Of a DNA stretch of 64,000 nt, positions 49,802 through 59,640 are shown in pieces. The position numbers and the translations under genes are program-made. The stretch spans positions 124,001 through 188,000 of the forward strand of contig CAUESV010000004.1 in assembly GCA_959020715.1 (NCBI GenBank). Direction: 5' to 3'. Position 1 is the first letter of the stretch; every line of letters begins with the position of its first letter. This DNA is from an uncultured Collinsella sp. Its GTDB lineage: Bacteria; Actinomycetota; Coriobacteriia; Coriobacteriales; Coriobacteriaceae. The notes under the pieces are model-generated. The model saw only the letters and a list, made by a program, of their open reading frames with translations, searched no databases and was not told where the DNA came from.

Positions 49802-50827
49802 TTACTTGCTGGGGTCGATTATATATTTGCCCATGGCACGCAGGGCCGGGTCTGACAGGATGGCGCCGAGTTCATCGAGGGAAGCTACCTTTGCGACCAT
49901 CGAGGATACGTCGAGCCTGCCAGAGTCGATGAGCTCGAGCGCACGACGCTGCGTATAAGGGTTAATGTAGGACGAGGTAAGCACAAGCTCCTTCTGGAAG
50001 ACCTCGAAGGGCTTGACGGTGATTGTCTCATCGGGCTTGGTGAGGCCGAACATCATGACCGTAGCCTTGTGGCCGGCGATCTGGATGGCCTGCTCGATGG
50101 TGACGGGCTTGCCAACACACTCGATAACGACATCGACGTTGCCGACGCCCTCCTGCTTCAGGCGGGCCGGGACGTCCTCGTGGATGGAATCAATTGCCAG
50201 GTCGGCGCCGAGTTTGAGCGCAACCTCGCGCTTGCCTTCGACGGGCTCGAGCAAGACAACCTTGGTGGCGCCGGCGTTTTTAGCAAGCTGCATCATGAGC
50301 AGACCGATCATGCCACCGCCGATAACGACAACTGTGCTGCCGGGCTTGATGTTGCACATATCGATGCCGTGCAGGCAGCAGGCGACGGGCTCGGTCATAG
50401 CGCCCTGCTCGAAGCTGGTGTGATCGCCCAACTTGTAGACTTGCTGCATATCGACGGAGCAGTACTCGGCAAAGCCGCCGTTAACGGTGGTGCCGTAACC
50501 GGTCATATGCTCGCAGTAGTGGTTGATTCCGTCGCGGCAGGGTTCGCAGCAGCCGCAGGGATGGTTTGGGTCGATGCACACGCGATCGCCCGGTTTAAAG
50601 CCAGCGACGTCGCTGCCCACGGCCTCGACAACGCCCGCAAACTCATGACCAAGGATCGTGGGCGGGGTAACGTCGGCTGCACCCTTGTCGCCTTCATAGA
50701 TATGAACGTCGGTACCGCAGACGCCGCAAGCTTTGACGTTGATCAGAACGTCGCGCCTGCCCACGGCCGGCTTTGCCGATTCCTCGACTCTGAGGTCGTG
50801 CTTTCCATAGAAGACCGCGCTTTTCAT
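49802..50827 (-). CDS. Zinc-dependent medium-chain dehydrogenase, sorbitol dehydrogenase type
   Basis: 341 aa, RBS TTAAGGAGTCACC. CGVCGTDVHIYEGD and LGHEFAGVV bind catalytic zinc; PNHPCGCCEPCRDGINHYCE binds structural zinc; VVVIGGGMIGLLMMQLAK binds NAD. It resembles sorbitol/threonine/galactitol-phosphate dehydrogenases; the substrate cannot be told from sequence alone. Divergent from the PTS gene and probably co-regulated with it. Confidence 0.88.
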   Translation of the reverse strand: MKSAVFYGKHDLRVEESAKPAVGRRDVLINVKACGVCGTDVHIYEGDKGAADVTPPTILGHEFAGVVEAVGSDVAGFKPGDRVCIDPNHPCGCCEPCRDGINHYCEHMTGYGTTVNGGFAEYCSVDMQQVYKLGDHTSFEQGAMTEPVACCLHGIDMCNIKPGSTVVVIGGGMIGLLMMQLAKNAGATKVVLLEPVEGKREVALKLGADLAIDSIHEDVPARLKQEGVGNVDVVIECVGKPVTIEQAIQIAGHKATVMMFGLTKPDETITVKPFEVFQKELVLTSSYINPYTQRRALELIDSGRLDVSSMVAKVASLDELGAILSDPALRAMGKYIIDPSK

Positions 50828-50863
50828 GGTGACTCCTTAACGTGGCGGTGAATGTTGTAATGA

Positions 50864-50892
50864 AGTATAGGTATGTCTATAGATATAGACAA
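50864..50892 (-). promoter_or_regulatory. Promoter of the zinc dehydrogenase with overlapping operator
   Basis: Minus strand TTGTCT (50887-50892), 17-bp spacer, TATACT (50864-50869). The palindrome GTCTATAGATATAGAC (50876-50891 region) covers the spacer and -35. A further half-site CTAGACAAG follows at 50899-50907. Confidence 0.7.
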
Positions 50893-50998
50893 GCACATCT
50901 AGACAAGTAGAAAAGAAATTTATAATGCAGTCATCAGCTATGTCAGATTTAACAGGCGAAATACTGGACATATACCGTTTACGGCCAATAATCAACCG

Positions 50999-51039
50999 TT
51001 TACCGACCGTAGTATTTATGCTAACTTGTCTAGATAAGT
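50999..51039 (+). promoter_or_regulatory. Promoter of the PTS gene with overlapping operator
   Basis: TTTACC (50999-51004), 17-bp spacer, TAACTT (51022-51027). The near-palindrome ACTTGTCTAGATAAGT (51024-51039, 14 of 16 symmetric) overlaps the -10 and the transcript start. It leaves a 150-base leader before the ATG at 51185 in which no gene is seen. Confidence 0.7.
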
Positions 51040-51184
51040 GATATGATAAAAATGGAAGCGCAAGAAGTCAGGGAAGCGGGCCCACCCGTCCTATTGCACG
51101 AGGTACACGCAAACGGCGCGTCTGCGGTCTCGAGTGAAGCCAAAACCGCAGCCGCTCCGAATGAAGAGAGGGGGATTCCCCGTC

Positions 51185-52795
51185 ATGATGCAAAAGATAC
51201 AACGTTTCGGCGGTGCAATGTACACGCCTGCAATTCTTTTCGCATTTTCCGGAATCGTCGTCGGCCTGGGTACGTTGTTTACCACCGAGGCGATCTTTGG
51301 CGAGATGGCCACAGCGGGTCATCTTTGGTTTGATTGCTGGAATGTGCTGCTCCAGGGTGGTTGGACGCTCTTTAACCAGATGCCGTTGCTGTTTTGCGTA
51401 GCGTTGCCAATCTCGCTCGCGAACAAGCAGAACGCTCGCTGCTGCATGGAGGCTTTGGCCATCTACCTTACCTTCAACTACTTTGTAAGCACAATCTTGG
51501 GGCAGTGGGGCCCTGTCTTTGGGGTCGACTACTCTGTCGAGGCGGGCAGCGGTACTGGTCTTGCCACTATCGCAAGCATCAAAACGCTTGATATGGGCAT
51601 CATGGGCGCGCTTATCATTTCAGGTATCGCCACGATGCTTCACAACAAGTACTTCGACACCGAACTTCCTGAGTGGCTGGGCGTGTTCTCGGGCTCCGTG
51701 TTCATCTATATGATCGGTTTCTTCGTTATGGTTCCGGTCGCTCTTATCGCCTGCCTGGTGTGGCCGCATGTTCAGGCTGCTATCTCCGCCTTCCAGGGAT
51801 TCATCCTTTCCGCCGGTACGTTTGGCGTGGGTGTCTTTGCTTTCTTCGAGCGCGTGCTGATCCCTACAGGCCTGCACCACTTTATCTATACGCCGTTCTA
51901 TTACGACAACGCGGCGGTCAACGGCGGCATCTTTGCTGCTTGGGCCAACATCCTGCCCCAACTGGCTGCCGATCCGAGCATTGCTCTTAAGGATGCCGCA
52001 CCCTGGGCTGCCTATACCTGCCCTGGTTGGACTAAGGTCTTCGGCTCGCTTGGCGTCGCCATTGCGTTTTATATGACCGCCAAACCCGAGCGCAAGCAGC
52101 GCGTCAAGGCTCTGCTGATCCCGGTCACCCTTACCGCTATGCTTTGCGGTATCACCGAGCCGCTTGACTTCACCTTCCTGTTCATCGCGCCCGGCCTGTT
52201 CGTCGTCCACTGCGTGCTCGGAGCGCTCGGCTGCATGGCTCAAAACCTCCTTGGTGTCGTGGGCATCTTCGACGGCGGCATCATCTCGATGCTCTCGTGG
52301 GACTGGCTGCCCCTTTGGGCCGCACACGGTCTGCAGTACGCCATCTCCATCCTTGTCGGTCTGTGCTTTACCGCCCTTTGGGTCGTGGTCTTCCGTTTCC
52401 TGATCGTCAAGTTCGACTTTAAGACCCCCGGTCGCGAGGATGACGATGTTGAGGTCGAGCTCAAGTCCAAGGCCGACTACAAGCAAAAGCAGGGCGGTGC
52501 TGCTGCTGGCAAATCGGTCGCCCAGAGTAAAGATGATGAGCGCTTGGTGCTTGCCGAGAACATCCTCGATCTGCTCGGTGGCACGGATAACATCATCGAT
52601 GTAACTAACTGCGCTACCCGTCTGCGCGTTAACGTCAAGGACAAGAGCGTCGTTGCACCCGAGGCTTCCTTCAAGGCGATCGGTACGCATGGCTTGGTGG
52701 TCCAAGGTCAGTCAATCCAGGTCATCATCGGCCTTACCGTCCCGCAGGTTCGCGAGAAGTTCGAGAGTCTTCTGAAGTTCGAGAGTCTTCTGTAA
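51185..52795 (+). CDS. PTS EIICB component, alpha-glucoside type
   Basis: 536 aa from the ATG at 51185 (MMQKIQRFGGAMYTPAILFA); longer starts in frame lack this family-typical beginning. About ten hydrophobic segments form the EIIC channel, with GITEPLDFTFLFIAPGLFVV (substrate region) and GLHHFIYTPF. After a charged linker the EIIB domain has IIDVTNCATRLRVNVKD with the phosphorylated Cys. No EIIA is attached; the free EIIA at 23041 could serve. The pairing with the GH4 gene points to maltose or another alpha-glucoside. The C-terminus ends in a duplicated KFESLL. Confidence 0.93.
   Translation: MMQKIQRFGGAMYTPAILFAFSGIVVGLGTLFTTEAIFGEMATAGHLWFDCWNVLLQGGWTLFNQMPLLFCVALPISLANKQNARCCMEALAIYLTFNYFVSTILGQWGPVFGVDYSVEAGSGTGLATIASIKTLDMGIMGALIISGIATMLHNKYFDTELPEWLGVFSGSVFIYMIGFFVMVPVALIACLVWPHVQAAISAFQGFILSAGTFGVGVFAFFERVLIPTGLHHFIYTPFYYDNAAVNGGIFAAWANILPQLAADPSIALKDAAPWAAYTCPGWTKVFGSLGVAIAFYMTAKPERKQRVKALLIPVTLTAMLCGITEPLDFTFLFIAPGLFVVHCVLGALGCMAQNLLGVVGIFDGGIISMLSWDWLPLWAAHGLQYAISILVGLCFTALWVVVFRFLIVKFDFKTPGREDDDVEVELKSKADYKQKQGGAAAGKSVAQSKDDERLVLAENILDLLGGTDNIIDVTNCATRLRVNVKDKSVVAPEASFKAIGTHGLVVQGQSIQVIIGLTVPQVREKFESLLKFESLL
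52758..52793 (+). repeat. 18-bp tandem duplication at the EIICB C-terminus
   Basis: AAGTTCGAGAGTCTTCTG occurs twice in a row just before the stop, duplicating six residues. Confidence 0.9.
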
Positions 52796-52812
52796 ACCAT
52801 CGTCCATCGAAA

Positions 52813-52852
52813 CAATCGGCCTTGCAGAGCCGGTATGCACCGCAAGGCCGAT
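52813..52852 (+). promoter_or_regulatory. Hairpin between EIICB and GH4 genes
   Basis: AATCGGCCTTGC and GCAAGGCCGATT are perfect inverted 12-mers, 16 bases apart, without a T-run. It may protect the upstream mRNA or lower expression of the downstream gene. Confidence 0.6.
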
Positions 52853-52951
52853 TCTAGAGATAAAAAACTCCACTTCTAGGTAACAATTCCAAACCGCGCA
52901 AGGCCGCGTGCGGGGACGGATTGAGCAAGCGGCCAGAATGAGGAGGACATC

Positions 52952-54295
52952 ATGTCCAAGAAGAACTATGCCGTGACCATTGCCGGCGGTGGCTCCACCT
53001 TCACCCCGGGCATTGCCCTGATGCTGCTCGAGGAGCGCGACCGCTTCCCGGTCAACAAGGTGACCTTCTATGACAACAACGCCGAGCGTCAGGAGATCGT
53101 TGCCAAGGCGTGCGAGATCTACTTCCACGAGAACGCTCCCGAGGTTGAGTTCAACTACACCACCGACCCCGAAACCGCTTTTACCGGCACTGACTTCGTC
53201 CTTGCTCACATCCGCGTGGGTCTGTACGCCATGCGCGAGCTCGACGAGAAGATCCCCCTCAAGTACGGCTGCGTTGGTCAGGAGACCTGCGGCGCCGGCG
53301 GCATCGCCTACGGCATGCGCTCCATCGGTGGTGTCATCGAGATCCTCGACTACATGGAGAAGTACAGCCCCAACGCCTGGATGCTCAACTACTCCAACCC
53401 CGCAGCTATTGTTGCCGAGGCCTGCCGCGTGCTGCGCCCCAACAGCCGCATCATCAACATCTGCGACATGCCGATCGACCTCATGGATAAGATGAGCCGT
53501 ATGTGCGGCATCAAGGATCGTCGCGAGCTGCAGTACAGCTACTACGGCCTCAACCACTTTGGTTGGTGGAGCAAAATCTACGACAAGGAGGGCAACGACC
53601 TCATGCCGCAGATTAAGGAGCACATGGCTAAGAACGGCTACCTGGACGGCATCGAGCACGAGGCCGGTAAGGAGCAGCATGTCGAGGAGAGCTGGATTCA
53701 CACCTTCGGCAAGGCCAAGGATGTCTATGCTGTCGATCCCGAGACGATTCCCAACACCTACCTCAAGTATTACCTGTACCCGGACTATGTCGTCGAGACG
53801 TCCGACCCCAACTACACTCGCGCCAATGAGGTTATGGACGGCCGCGAGAAGAAGGTCTTTGGCGCTTGCCGCGACATCATCGCCAAGGGTACGGCTAAAG
53901 ACGGCGGCTTTGAGCCGGATGTGCATGCCAACTACATCGTCGACCTTGCCTGCGCACTGGCCGAGAATACGCTCGAGCGCTTCCTGCTGATTGTCCCCAA
54001 CGATGGCGCTGTGCCCAACTTCGACCCGACGGCTATGGTCGAGGTGCCTTGCATCGTCGGTTCCAACGGCTTTGAGAAGATCTGCCAGGGCCCGATTCCG
54101 CAGTTCCAGAAGGGCCTGATGGAGCAGCAGGTTTCCGTTGAGAAGCTCGTTGTCCAGGCTTGGGTCGAGGGCAGCTACCAGAAGCTCTGGCAGGCGCTCA
54201 CGCTCTCCAAGACCATTCCTTCGGCGAGCGTTGCCAAGCAGATCCTGGACGAGCTCATCGAGGCCAACAAGGATTTCTGGCCCGAGCTTAAGTAA
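52952..54295 (+). CDS. Glycoside hydrolase family 4, 6-phospho-alpha-glucosidase
   Basis: 447 aa, ATG with GAGGAGGACATC upstream region. AVTIAGGGSTFTPGIALMLL is the NAD site. NICDMPIDLMDK (metal Cys) and YYGLNHFGWW (metal His) are the GH4 Mn/NAD catalytic elements. It cleaves phosphorylated disaccharides brought in by the PTS through an oxidation-elimination mechanism. Same direction as the EIICB gene, 156 bases downstream. Confidence 0.95.
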   Translation: MSKKNYAVTIAGGGSTFTPGIALMLLEERDRFPVNKVTFYDNNAERQEIVAKACEIYFHENAPEVEFNYTTDPETAFTGTDFVLAHIRVGLYAMRELDEKIPLKYGCVGQETCGAGGIAYGMRSIGGVIEILDYMEKYSPNAWMLNYSNPAAIVAEACRVLRPNSRIINICDMPIDLMDKMSRMCGIKDRRELQYSYYGLNHFGWWSKIYDKEGNDLMPQIKEHMAKNGYLDGIEHEAGKEQHVEESWIHTFGKAKDVYAVDPETIPNTYLKYYLYPDYVVETSDPNYTRANEVMDGREKKVFGACRDIIAKGTAKDGGFEPDVHANYIVDLACALAENTLERFLLIVPNDGAVPNFDPTAMVEVPCIVGSNGFEKICQGPIPQFQKGLMEQQVSVEKLVVQAWVEGSYQKLWQALTLSKTIPSASVAKQILDELIEANKDFWPELK

Positions 54296-54422
54296 GGACT
54301 GCTGTCTCGAACCCTCACGCATCTCTGCTTCATTTGCGCCGCCGCGGTGTCCGGATTCGCCCGGATGCTGCGGCGGCGCTATACTTATACAGTTTGAAGT
54401 ACCTGTACCAAAAGGAGCTGTC

Positions 54423-55499
<1,077 letters not shown>

Positions 55500-55510
55500 G
55501 GACGACGCGC

Positions 55511-55894
55511 ATGTTCAAATATGGCAAAAAAGCCGGCTACATGGGCATCGCGCTGCTGGTGCTTGCGGTGCTTCCGCTGGTGGTCGCAGCGTTTGTTATC
55601 CCCAACATTGGTCCCGAGGTGGCGACGAAGTTTAACGCAGCCGGCGAGGTGACGCGCTGGGGCAAGAGCTACGAGTTGCTGGCACTTCCGGTGCTCAATT
55701 TGCTGCTGAGCGTGGCAACGTACTTTACGGCGGGACGCCAGGCCAAGAACAATGAGGACTCTGCCGCCATGGCGCGCATCGTGTGCGAGCGCTACCTGCG
55801 CAACGGTTGCATCACGGGTGTGTTCCTCAACGTGATCAACGTTTACTTTATGTACTCGGCGATTACCGGAACGGGCTTTGGCTTTGGTTTCTAG
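55511..55894 (+). CDS. DUF1648-like small membrane protein
   Basis: 127 aa. GIALLVLAVLPLVVAAFVIP is the first membrane helix, followed by PEVATKFNAAGEVTRWGKSY, the DUF1648 signature, a second helix (LLALPVLNLLLSVATYFTAG) and a third near the C-terminus. Function unknown; related domains occur in SdpI immunity-type proteins. It follows ychF by 11 bases and is probably in the same transcript. Confidence 0.8.
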   Translation: MFKYGKKAGYMGIALLVLAVLPLVVAAFVIPNIGPEVATKFNAAGEVTRWGKSYELLALPVLNLLLSVATYFTAGRQAKNNEDSAAMARIVCERYLRNGCITGVFLNVINVYFMYSAITGTGFGFGF

Positions 55895-55903
55895 CTTGTC
55901 CTT

Positions 55904-56293
55904 TTAGGCAACGAGCCTGCACGCATATTCAATGGCTGCTGCGAGGCCGCCGCTCGATCGTGGTTGAAAGACTACATCGGCGGCGGCCTCGTTTTCGTAT
56001 CCGGCGCCGCGAAGGGCGAGTGCGATACCGGCTTCTAAAAGGAGCGGCAGGCCTCGTTGGCTGGTTGCGATTACGGCAGCCTGATTGAGCGAGCAGCCGT
56101 GCACTTGGCATCGGATGGCAAGTTCACCTTGCGTCGGGCAAGGGACCAGAACGGCGGCGACGCGACTTGATAGCAATGCAAATGCTGTGCGCTCATCGGG
56201 CGAAAGGCATTCTGCTTCAACGACGACGAGCTTGGGCGGTGCGCTGTTTGTGCGAAGCGTGGCTCGGTACGTACGGACCGAAGAACCCGACAT
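55904..56293 (-). CDS. Uncharacterised 129-aa protein divergent from an HTH gene
   Basis: The ATG at 56291-56293 is preceded by CAGGAGTTTTCT; an ATG eight codons earlier is less good. Alternating beta and alpha segments (KLVVVEAECLSPDERTAFAL; VAAVLVPCPTQG; AVIATSQRGLPLLLEAGIAL) suggest a small compact domain. No family is recognised. It shares a 24-bp palindromic promoter region with the HTH gene at 56370, so the two are probably one regulatory pair. Confidence 0.7.
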   Translation of the reverse strand: MSGSSVRTYRATLRTNSAPPKLVVVEAECLSPDERTAFALLSSRVAAVLVPCPTQGELAIRCQVHGCSLNQAAVIATSQRGLPLLLEAGIALALRGAGYENEAAADVVFQPRSSGGLAAAIEYACRLVA

Positions 56294-56316
56294 AGAAAAC
56301 TCCTGTGTATTCGGCA

Positions 56317-56340
56317 AAACGTAAACTATAGTTTACGTTT
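56317..56340. promoter_or_regulatory. Perfect 24-bp palindrome, bidirectional operator/promoter
   Basis: AAACGTAAACTATAGTTTAC extended to TTACGTTT is symmetric over all 24 bases. Its centre reads TATAGT on both strands, so it can supply -10 elements for both divergent genes, and a dimer bound here would block both. Confidence 0.85.
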
Positions 56341-56369
56341 ATGTTCGGCTCCATTTCAAACTCGGCTGC

Positions 56370-56588
56370 ATGGACGAACGTGCGAAACAGATTCTTGGCA
56401 GGCGGGTCGAAGAGACACGCAGGGACCTTGGTATCTCCAAGGTTGATTTTTGTGTGGCGACAGGAATCAGCCGACCCTACCTCGACCGAATCGAAGATGG
56501 GACGGCAAATTTCACGCTCAAGGTTCTATTTAAGATCGCGCCCGCACTCGGCATGACGGTGTCAGAGCTTCTCGAGGGCATTGAATAG
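56370..56588 (+). CDS. Small XRE-family HTH regulator
   Basis: 72 aa, one helix-turn-helix domain (DLGISKVDFCVATGISRPYL). No clear RBS before the ATG at 56370, and only about 30 bases from the palindrome, so translation may be weak. It probably binds the palindrome at 56317 and represses itself and the divergent gene. Confidence 0.82.
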   Translation: MDERAKQILGRRVEETRRDLGISKVDFCVATGISRPYLDRIEDGTANFTLKVLFKIAPALGMTVSELLEGIE

Positions 56589-56610
56589 GGGATACCCGTC
56601 GACAACTGAA

Positions 56611-57624
56611 TTACGCCATCGGGATGCGATCGTGGTTGACTTGGCTGTAGAACAGGCGCTGGATTTCGGCGGCATGGCGTGACTGGCCGAGTGCCCACAT
56701 GGTCTTGGCCACGAGCGTCTCGGTGGTCATGTCATCGCCACGCAGAATGCCCGGATGATCGGCGTAAGCACGGCCGACCTCATAAACGCCCAGATCGAGG
56801 CCCTCTTCGGGGACCTGCGTGGTCATAACGACGGTGCGGCCCGAATCGACCCAGCGGAAAATCGCCTCCTGGAATGACTCGCCGGACTCGCCAAACTCGG
56901 GAATACCGCCAATGCCAAAGGTCTCAAGAATTACAGCATCGTAGCTATCGGCTAGGGCGTCCAGGATACCCGGGTTCACGCCGGGCGTAAGCTTAAGGAC
57001 AAACACGCGCGGGTCGATGCTGTCGTAGAAACGCACCGGGTTTTCGCCCTGATGAGTGCCGTGGAGCCCGTTGCGCACGATGCGGTCGTTGCGGATGTAG
57101 GCAATGGGCGGATAGTTGACGCTAATGAACGCGTTAAAGCTCATGGTGCGCTGCTTGCGGGCGCGCGTGCCGGCAATGGCGACGCCACCAAACACAATCG
57201 ACACATCGTGCGAGTGCTCGTCGAGCGCATAGAGCAGGCTCTGGTACAGATTGAGCTTGGCGTCGGTAAAGGGGTTGCCCATGGGCTTTTGCGAGCCGGT
57301 GAGTACGATGGGCTTGGGGCTGTCCTGAATCAGATAGGAAAGTGCTGCCGCGGTATAGCTCATGGTGTCGGTGCCGTGCAGAATCACGAAGCCGTCGTGG
57401 TCGGCATAGCCTTCGACGATGACGTCGCGGATACGCATCCAGTCACTGGGACGCATATTGGTGCTGTCGATGTTCATGGGCTGTACCACGTCGAGCTCGC
57501 AGAGGCCCGAGATCTCGGGGACGCTCTGGGCGAGCTCCTCACCGGTCAGGGCGGGGGAGAGGCCATTGCCGTCCTCGGTCGATGCGATGGTGCCGCCCGT
57601 GGCGATGAGAAGTATGCGCTTCAT
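56611..57624 (-). CDS. ansA: L-asparaginase, cytoplasmic type I
   Basis: 337 aa from the ATG at 57622-57624 (MKRILLIATGGTIASTEDGN). The TGGTIAS and LHGTDTMSYTAAALSYLI motifs carry the catalytic Thr residues with Asp. No signal peptide, so cytoplasmic. It hydrolyses asparagine to aspartate and ammonia, which glnN in the same region can reuse. Confidence 0.95.
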   Translation of the reverse strand: MKRILLIATGGTIASTEDGNGLSPALTGEELAQSVPEISGLCELDVVQPMNIDSTNMRPSDWMRIRDVIVEGYADHDGFVILHGTDTMSYTAAALSYLIQDSPKPIVLTGSQKPMGNPFTDAKLNLYQSLLYALDEHSHDVSIVFGGVAIAGTRARKQRTMSFNAFISVNYPPIAYIRNDRIVRNGLHGTHQGENPVRFYDSIDPRVFVLKLTPGVNPGILDALADSYDAVILETFGIGGIPEFGESGESFQEAIFRWVDSGRTVVMTTQVPEEGLDLGVYEVGRAYADHPGILRGDDMTTETLVAKTMWALGQSRHAAEIQRLFYSQVNHDRIPMA

Positions 57625-57891
57625 GCTGGTATTCCTATCGTATTTGCCGCCGCAGAGGCGGAGTCGTTCGGCAGTATTGTGGCACAGAGCGTTCAATGTT
57701 CAAACGTATTACATCATCTGTAACGTCTGGTAACACTTCAATTGCCGTCAAATAGGGGCCCAGGTCGTGCGTTTGCCGTGCGCTGATGGCTGCGAGGGAC
57801 GAGAAACCCCATATAACGTGTACACTATGAAAGTTATTCTCGTTTATTCGCGCGGGTGGGCACCGGCTCCCCGCCAACAAGAGGGGGAACC

Positions 57892-59490
57892 ATGGATCAA
57901 AAGGCTTCCGCAAAGGTCCTCGTACTCGACTTTGGTGCGCAGTACGGTCAGCTCATTGCCCGTCGCGTCCGCGACCTCAACGTGTATTCCGAGATTGTCC
58001 CCTGCGGCATCTCGGCCGACGAGATTCGCGAGATGAACGCCTCTGCGCTCATCCTTTCCGGCGGTCCGGCTTCCGTGTACGCCGAGGACGCTCCGTCCAT
58101 CGATCCTGCCATCTTTGACCTGGGCCTTCCCGTCCTGGGCTTCTGCTACGGCCATCAGATCACGGCCGTGACGCTCGGAGGCAAGGTCGGTCACTCCGAG
58201 GTGGGCGAGTACGGCCGCGCCACCATCACGCGCACGGCCGGCGCCAAGCTCTTTAACTCCACGCCCATGGAGCAGACCGTGTGGATGAGCCATCGCGACG
58301 CCGTTTCCGAGGTGCCCGAGGGCTTTACCGTTACCGCCAGCACCGACGTGTGCCCGGTTGCTGCCATGGAGTGCGTCGAGCGCAAGATTTTCACCACGCA
58401 GTTCCACCCCGAGGTCAAGCACTCCGAGTACGGTCAGCAGCTGCTGAGCAATTTCCTGTTTGAGATCTGCGGCCTGGAGCCCAACTGGAGCATGGACAAC
58501 CTGGTCGAGACCATGACGGCCGAGTTCCGCGAGAAGGTCGGCGACGACCGCGTGATTCTGGCCCTGTCCGGTGGCGTCGACTCCTCCGTCGTGGCTGCGC
58601 TGGGCGCTCGCGCCGTGGGCAAGCAGATGACCTGCGTGTTCATCAACCACGGCCTGCTGCGCAAGGGCGAGCCTGAGCAGGTGGAGGAGGTCTTCACCAA
58701 GCAGTTTGACGTCGACTTTATCCACGTCCACGCCGAGGACCGTTATGCCGAGCTTCTGGCCGGTGTGACCGAGCCCGAGGAGAAGCGCCGCATCATCGGC
58801 ACGCAGTTCTGGAAAGAGTTCTTCGCGGTTGCTCAGCAGCTTGAGACCGATGGTAAACCCGTGAAGTACCTGGCTCAGGGCACCATCTACCCCGATATCA
58901 TCGAGTCCGGCGCTCGCAAGACGGGCGGCAAGACGGCCACCATCAAGAGCCATCACAACCTGATCCCGTTCCCCGATGGCGTGCACTTCGACCTCATTGA
59001 GCCGCTCGACCACTTCTTTAAGGACGAGGTCCGCGCACTTGGTCTGGCGCTTGGCCTGCCGGGTCACATCGTGTTCCGTCAGCCTTTCCCGGGCCCGGGT
59101 CTGGCCATCCGCATCATCGGCGCGGTCGACAAGGAAAAGCTCGAGATCCTCAAGAACGCCGACGCCATCGTGCGCGAGGAGCTCGACGCCTACAACCAGC
59201 GCCTGTTTGAGCAGACCGGTGAGCGCAACTCCGAGCACAGCTGCTGGCAGTATTTCGCGGTCCTGCCCGACATTAAGTCCGTCGGCGTTATGGGCGACGA
59301 GCGCACCTATCAGCGCCCGATCATCCTGCGTGCCGTCGAATCCAGCGATGCCATGACCGCCGACTGGGCCAAGCTGCCCTACGACGTACTGGCCCGCATC
59401 TCCGGCCGCATCGTTGCCGAGGTCCCCGGTGCCAACCGCGTGTGCTACGACATCACGTCCAAGCCGCCCGCGACCATCGAGTGGGAGTAG
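57892..59490 (+). CDS. guaA: GMP synthase (glutamine-hydrolysing)
   Basis: 532 aa from the ATG at 57892, RBS GAGGGGGAACC. The glutaminase half has VLVLDFGAQYGQLIARRVRD and the Cys in LGFCYGHQ; the synthetase half has the PP-loop ILALSGGVDSSVVAAL, and the end is DITSKPPATIEWE. It converts XMP to GMP. The 3' end of guaA is a known insertion site for genomic islands; an integrase lies about 1.4 kb downstream here. Confidence 0.98.
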   Translation: MDQKASAKVLVLDFGAQYGQLIARRVRDLNVYSEIVPCGISADEIREMNASALILSGGPASVYAEDAPSIDPAIFDLGLPVLGFCYGHQITAVTLGGKVGHSEVGEYGRATITRTAGAKLFNSTPMEQTVWMSHRDAVSEVPEGFTVTASTDVCPVAAMECVERKIFTTQFHPEVKHSEYGQQLLSNFLFEICGLEPNWSMDNLVETMTAEFREKVGDDRVILALSGGVDSSVVAALGARAVGKQMTCVFINHGLLRKGEPEQVEEVFTKQFDVDFIHVHAEDRYAELLAGVTEPEEKRRIIGTQFWKEFFAVAQQLETDGKPVKYLAQGTIYPDIIESGARKTGGKTATIKSHHNLIPFPDGVHFDLIEPLDHFFKDEVRALGLALGLPGHIVFRQPFPGPGLAIRIIGAVDKEKLEILKNADAIVREELDAYNQRLFEQTGERNSEHSCWQYFAVLPDIKSVGVMGDERTYQRPIILRAVESSDAMTADWAKLPYDVLARISGRIVAEVPGANRVCYDITSKPPATIEWE

Positions 59491-59604
59491 GCTGATAGGG
59501 TTCTGACCTGCATTTTTGAGTGCCGCACTGTGCCGCTGAGTTTCGTTTCGTACGAGAGTCATGGCAAAGCCGCCAGCGATGTTGGTGAGTAAATACGATA
59601 ACCG

Positions 59605-59640
59605 AGCCTCCGTTCCCGCGTTGGGACGGAGGCTTTTTCT
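59605..59640 (+). terminator. Terminator of guaA
   Basis: AGCCTCCGTTCCC and GGGACGGAGGCT pair around GCGTT with one bulge, followed by TTTTTCTTTG. Confidence 0.85.
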
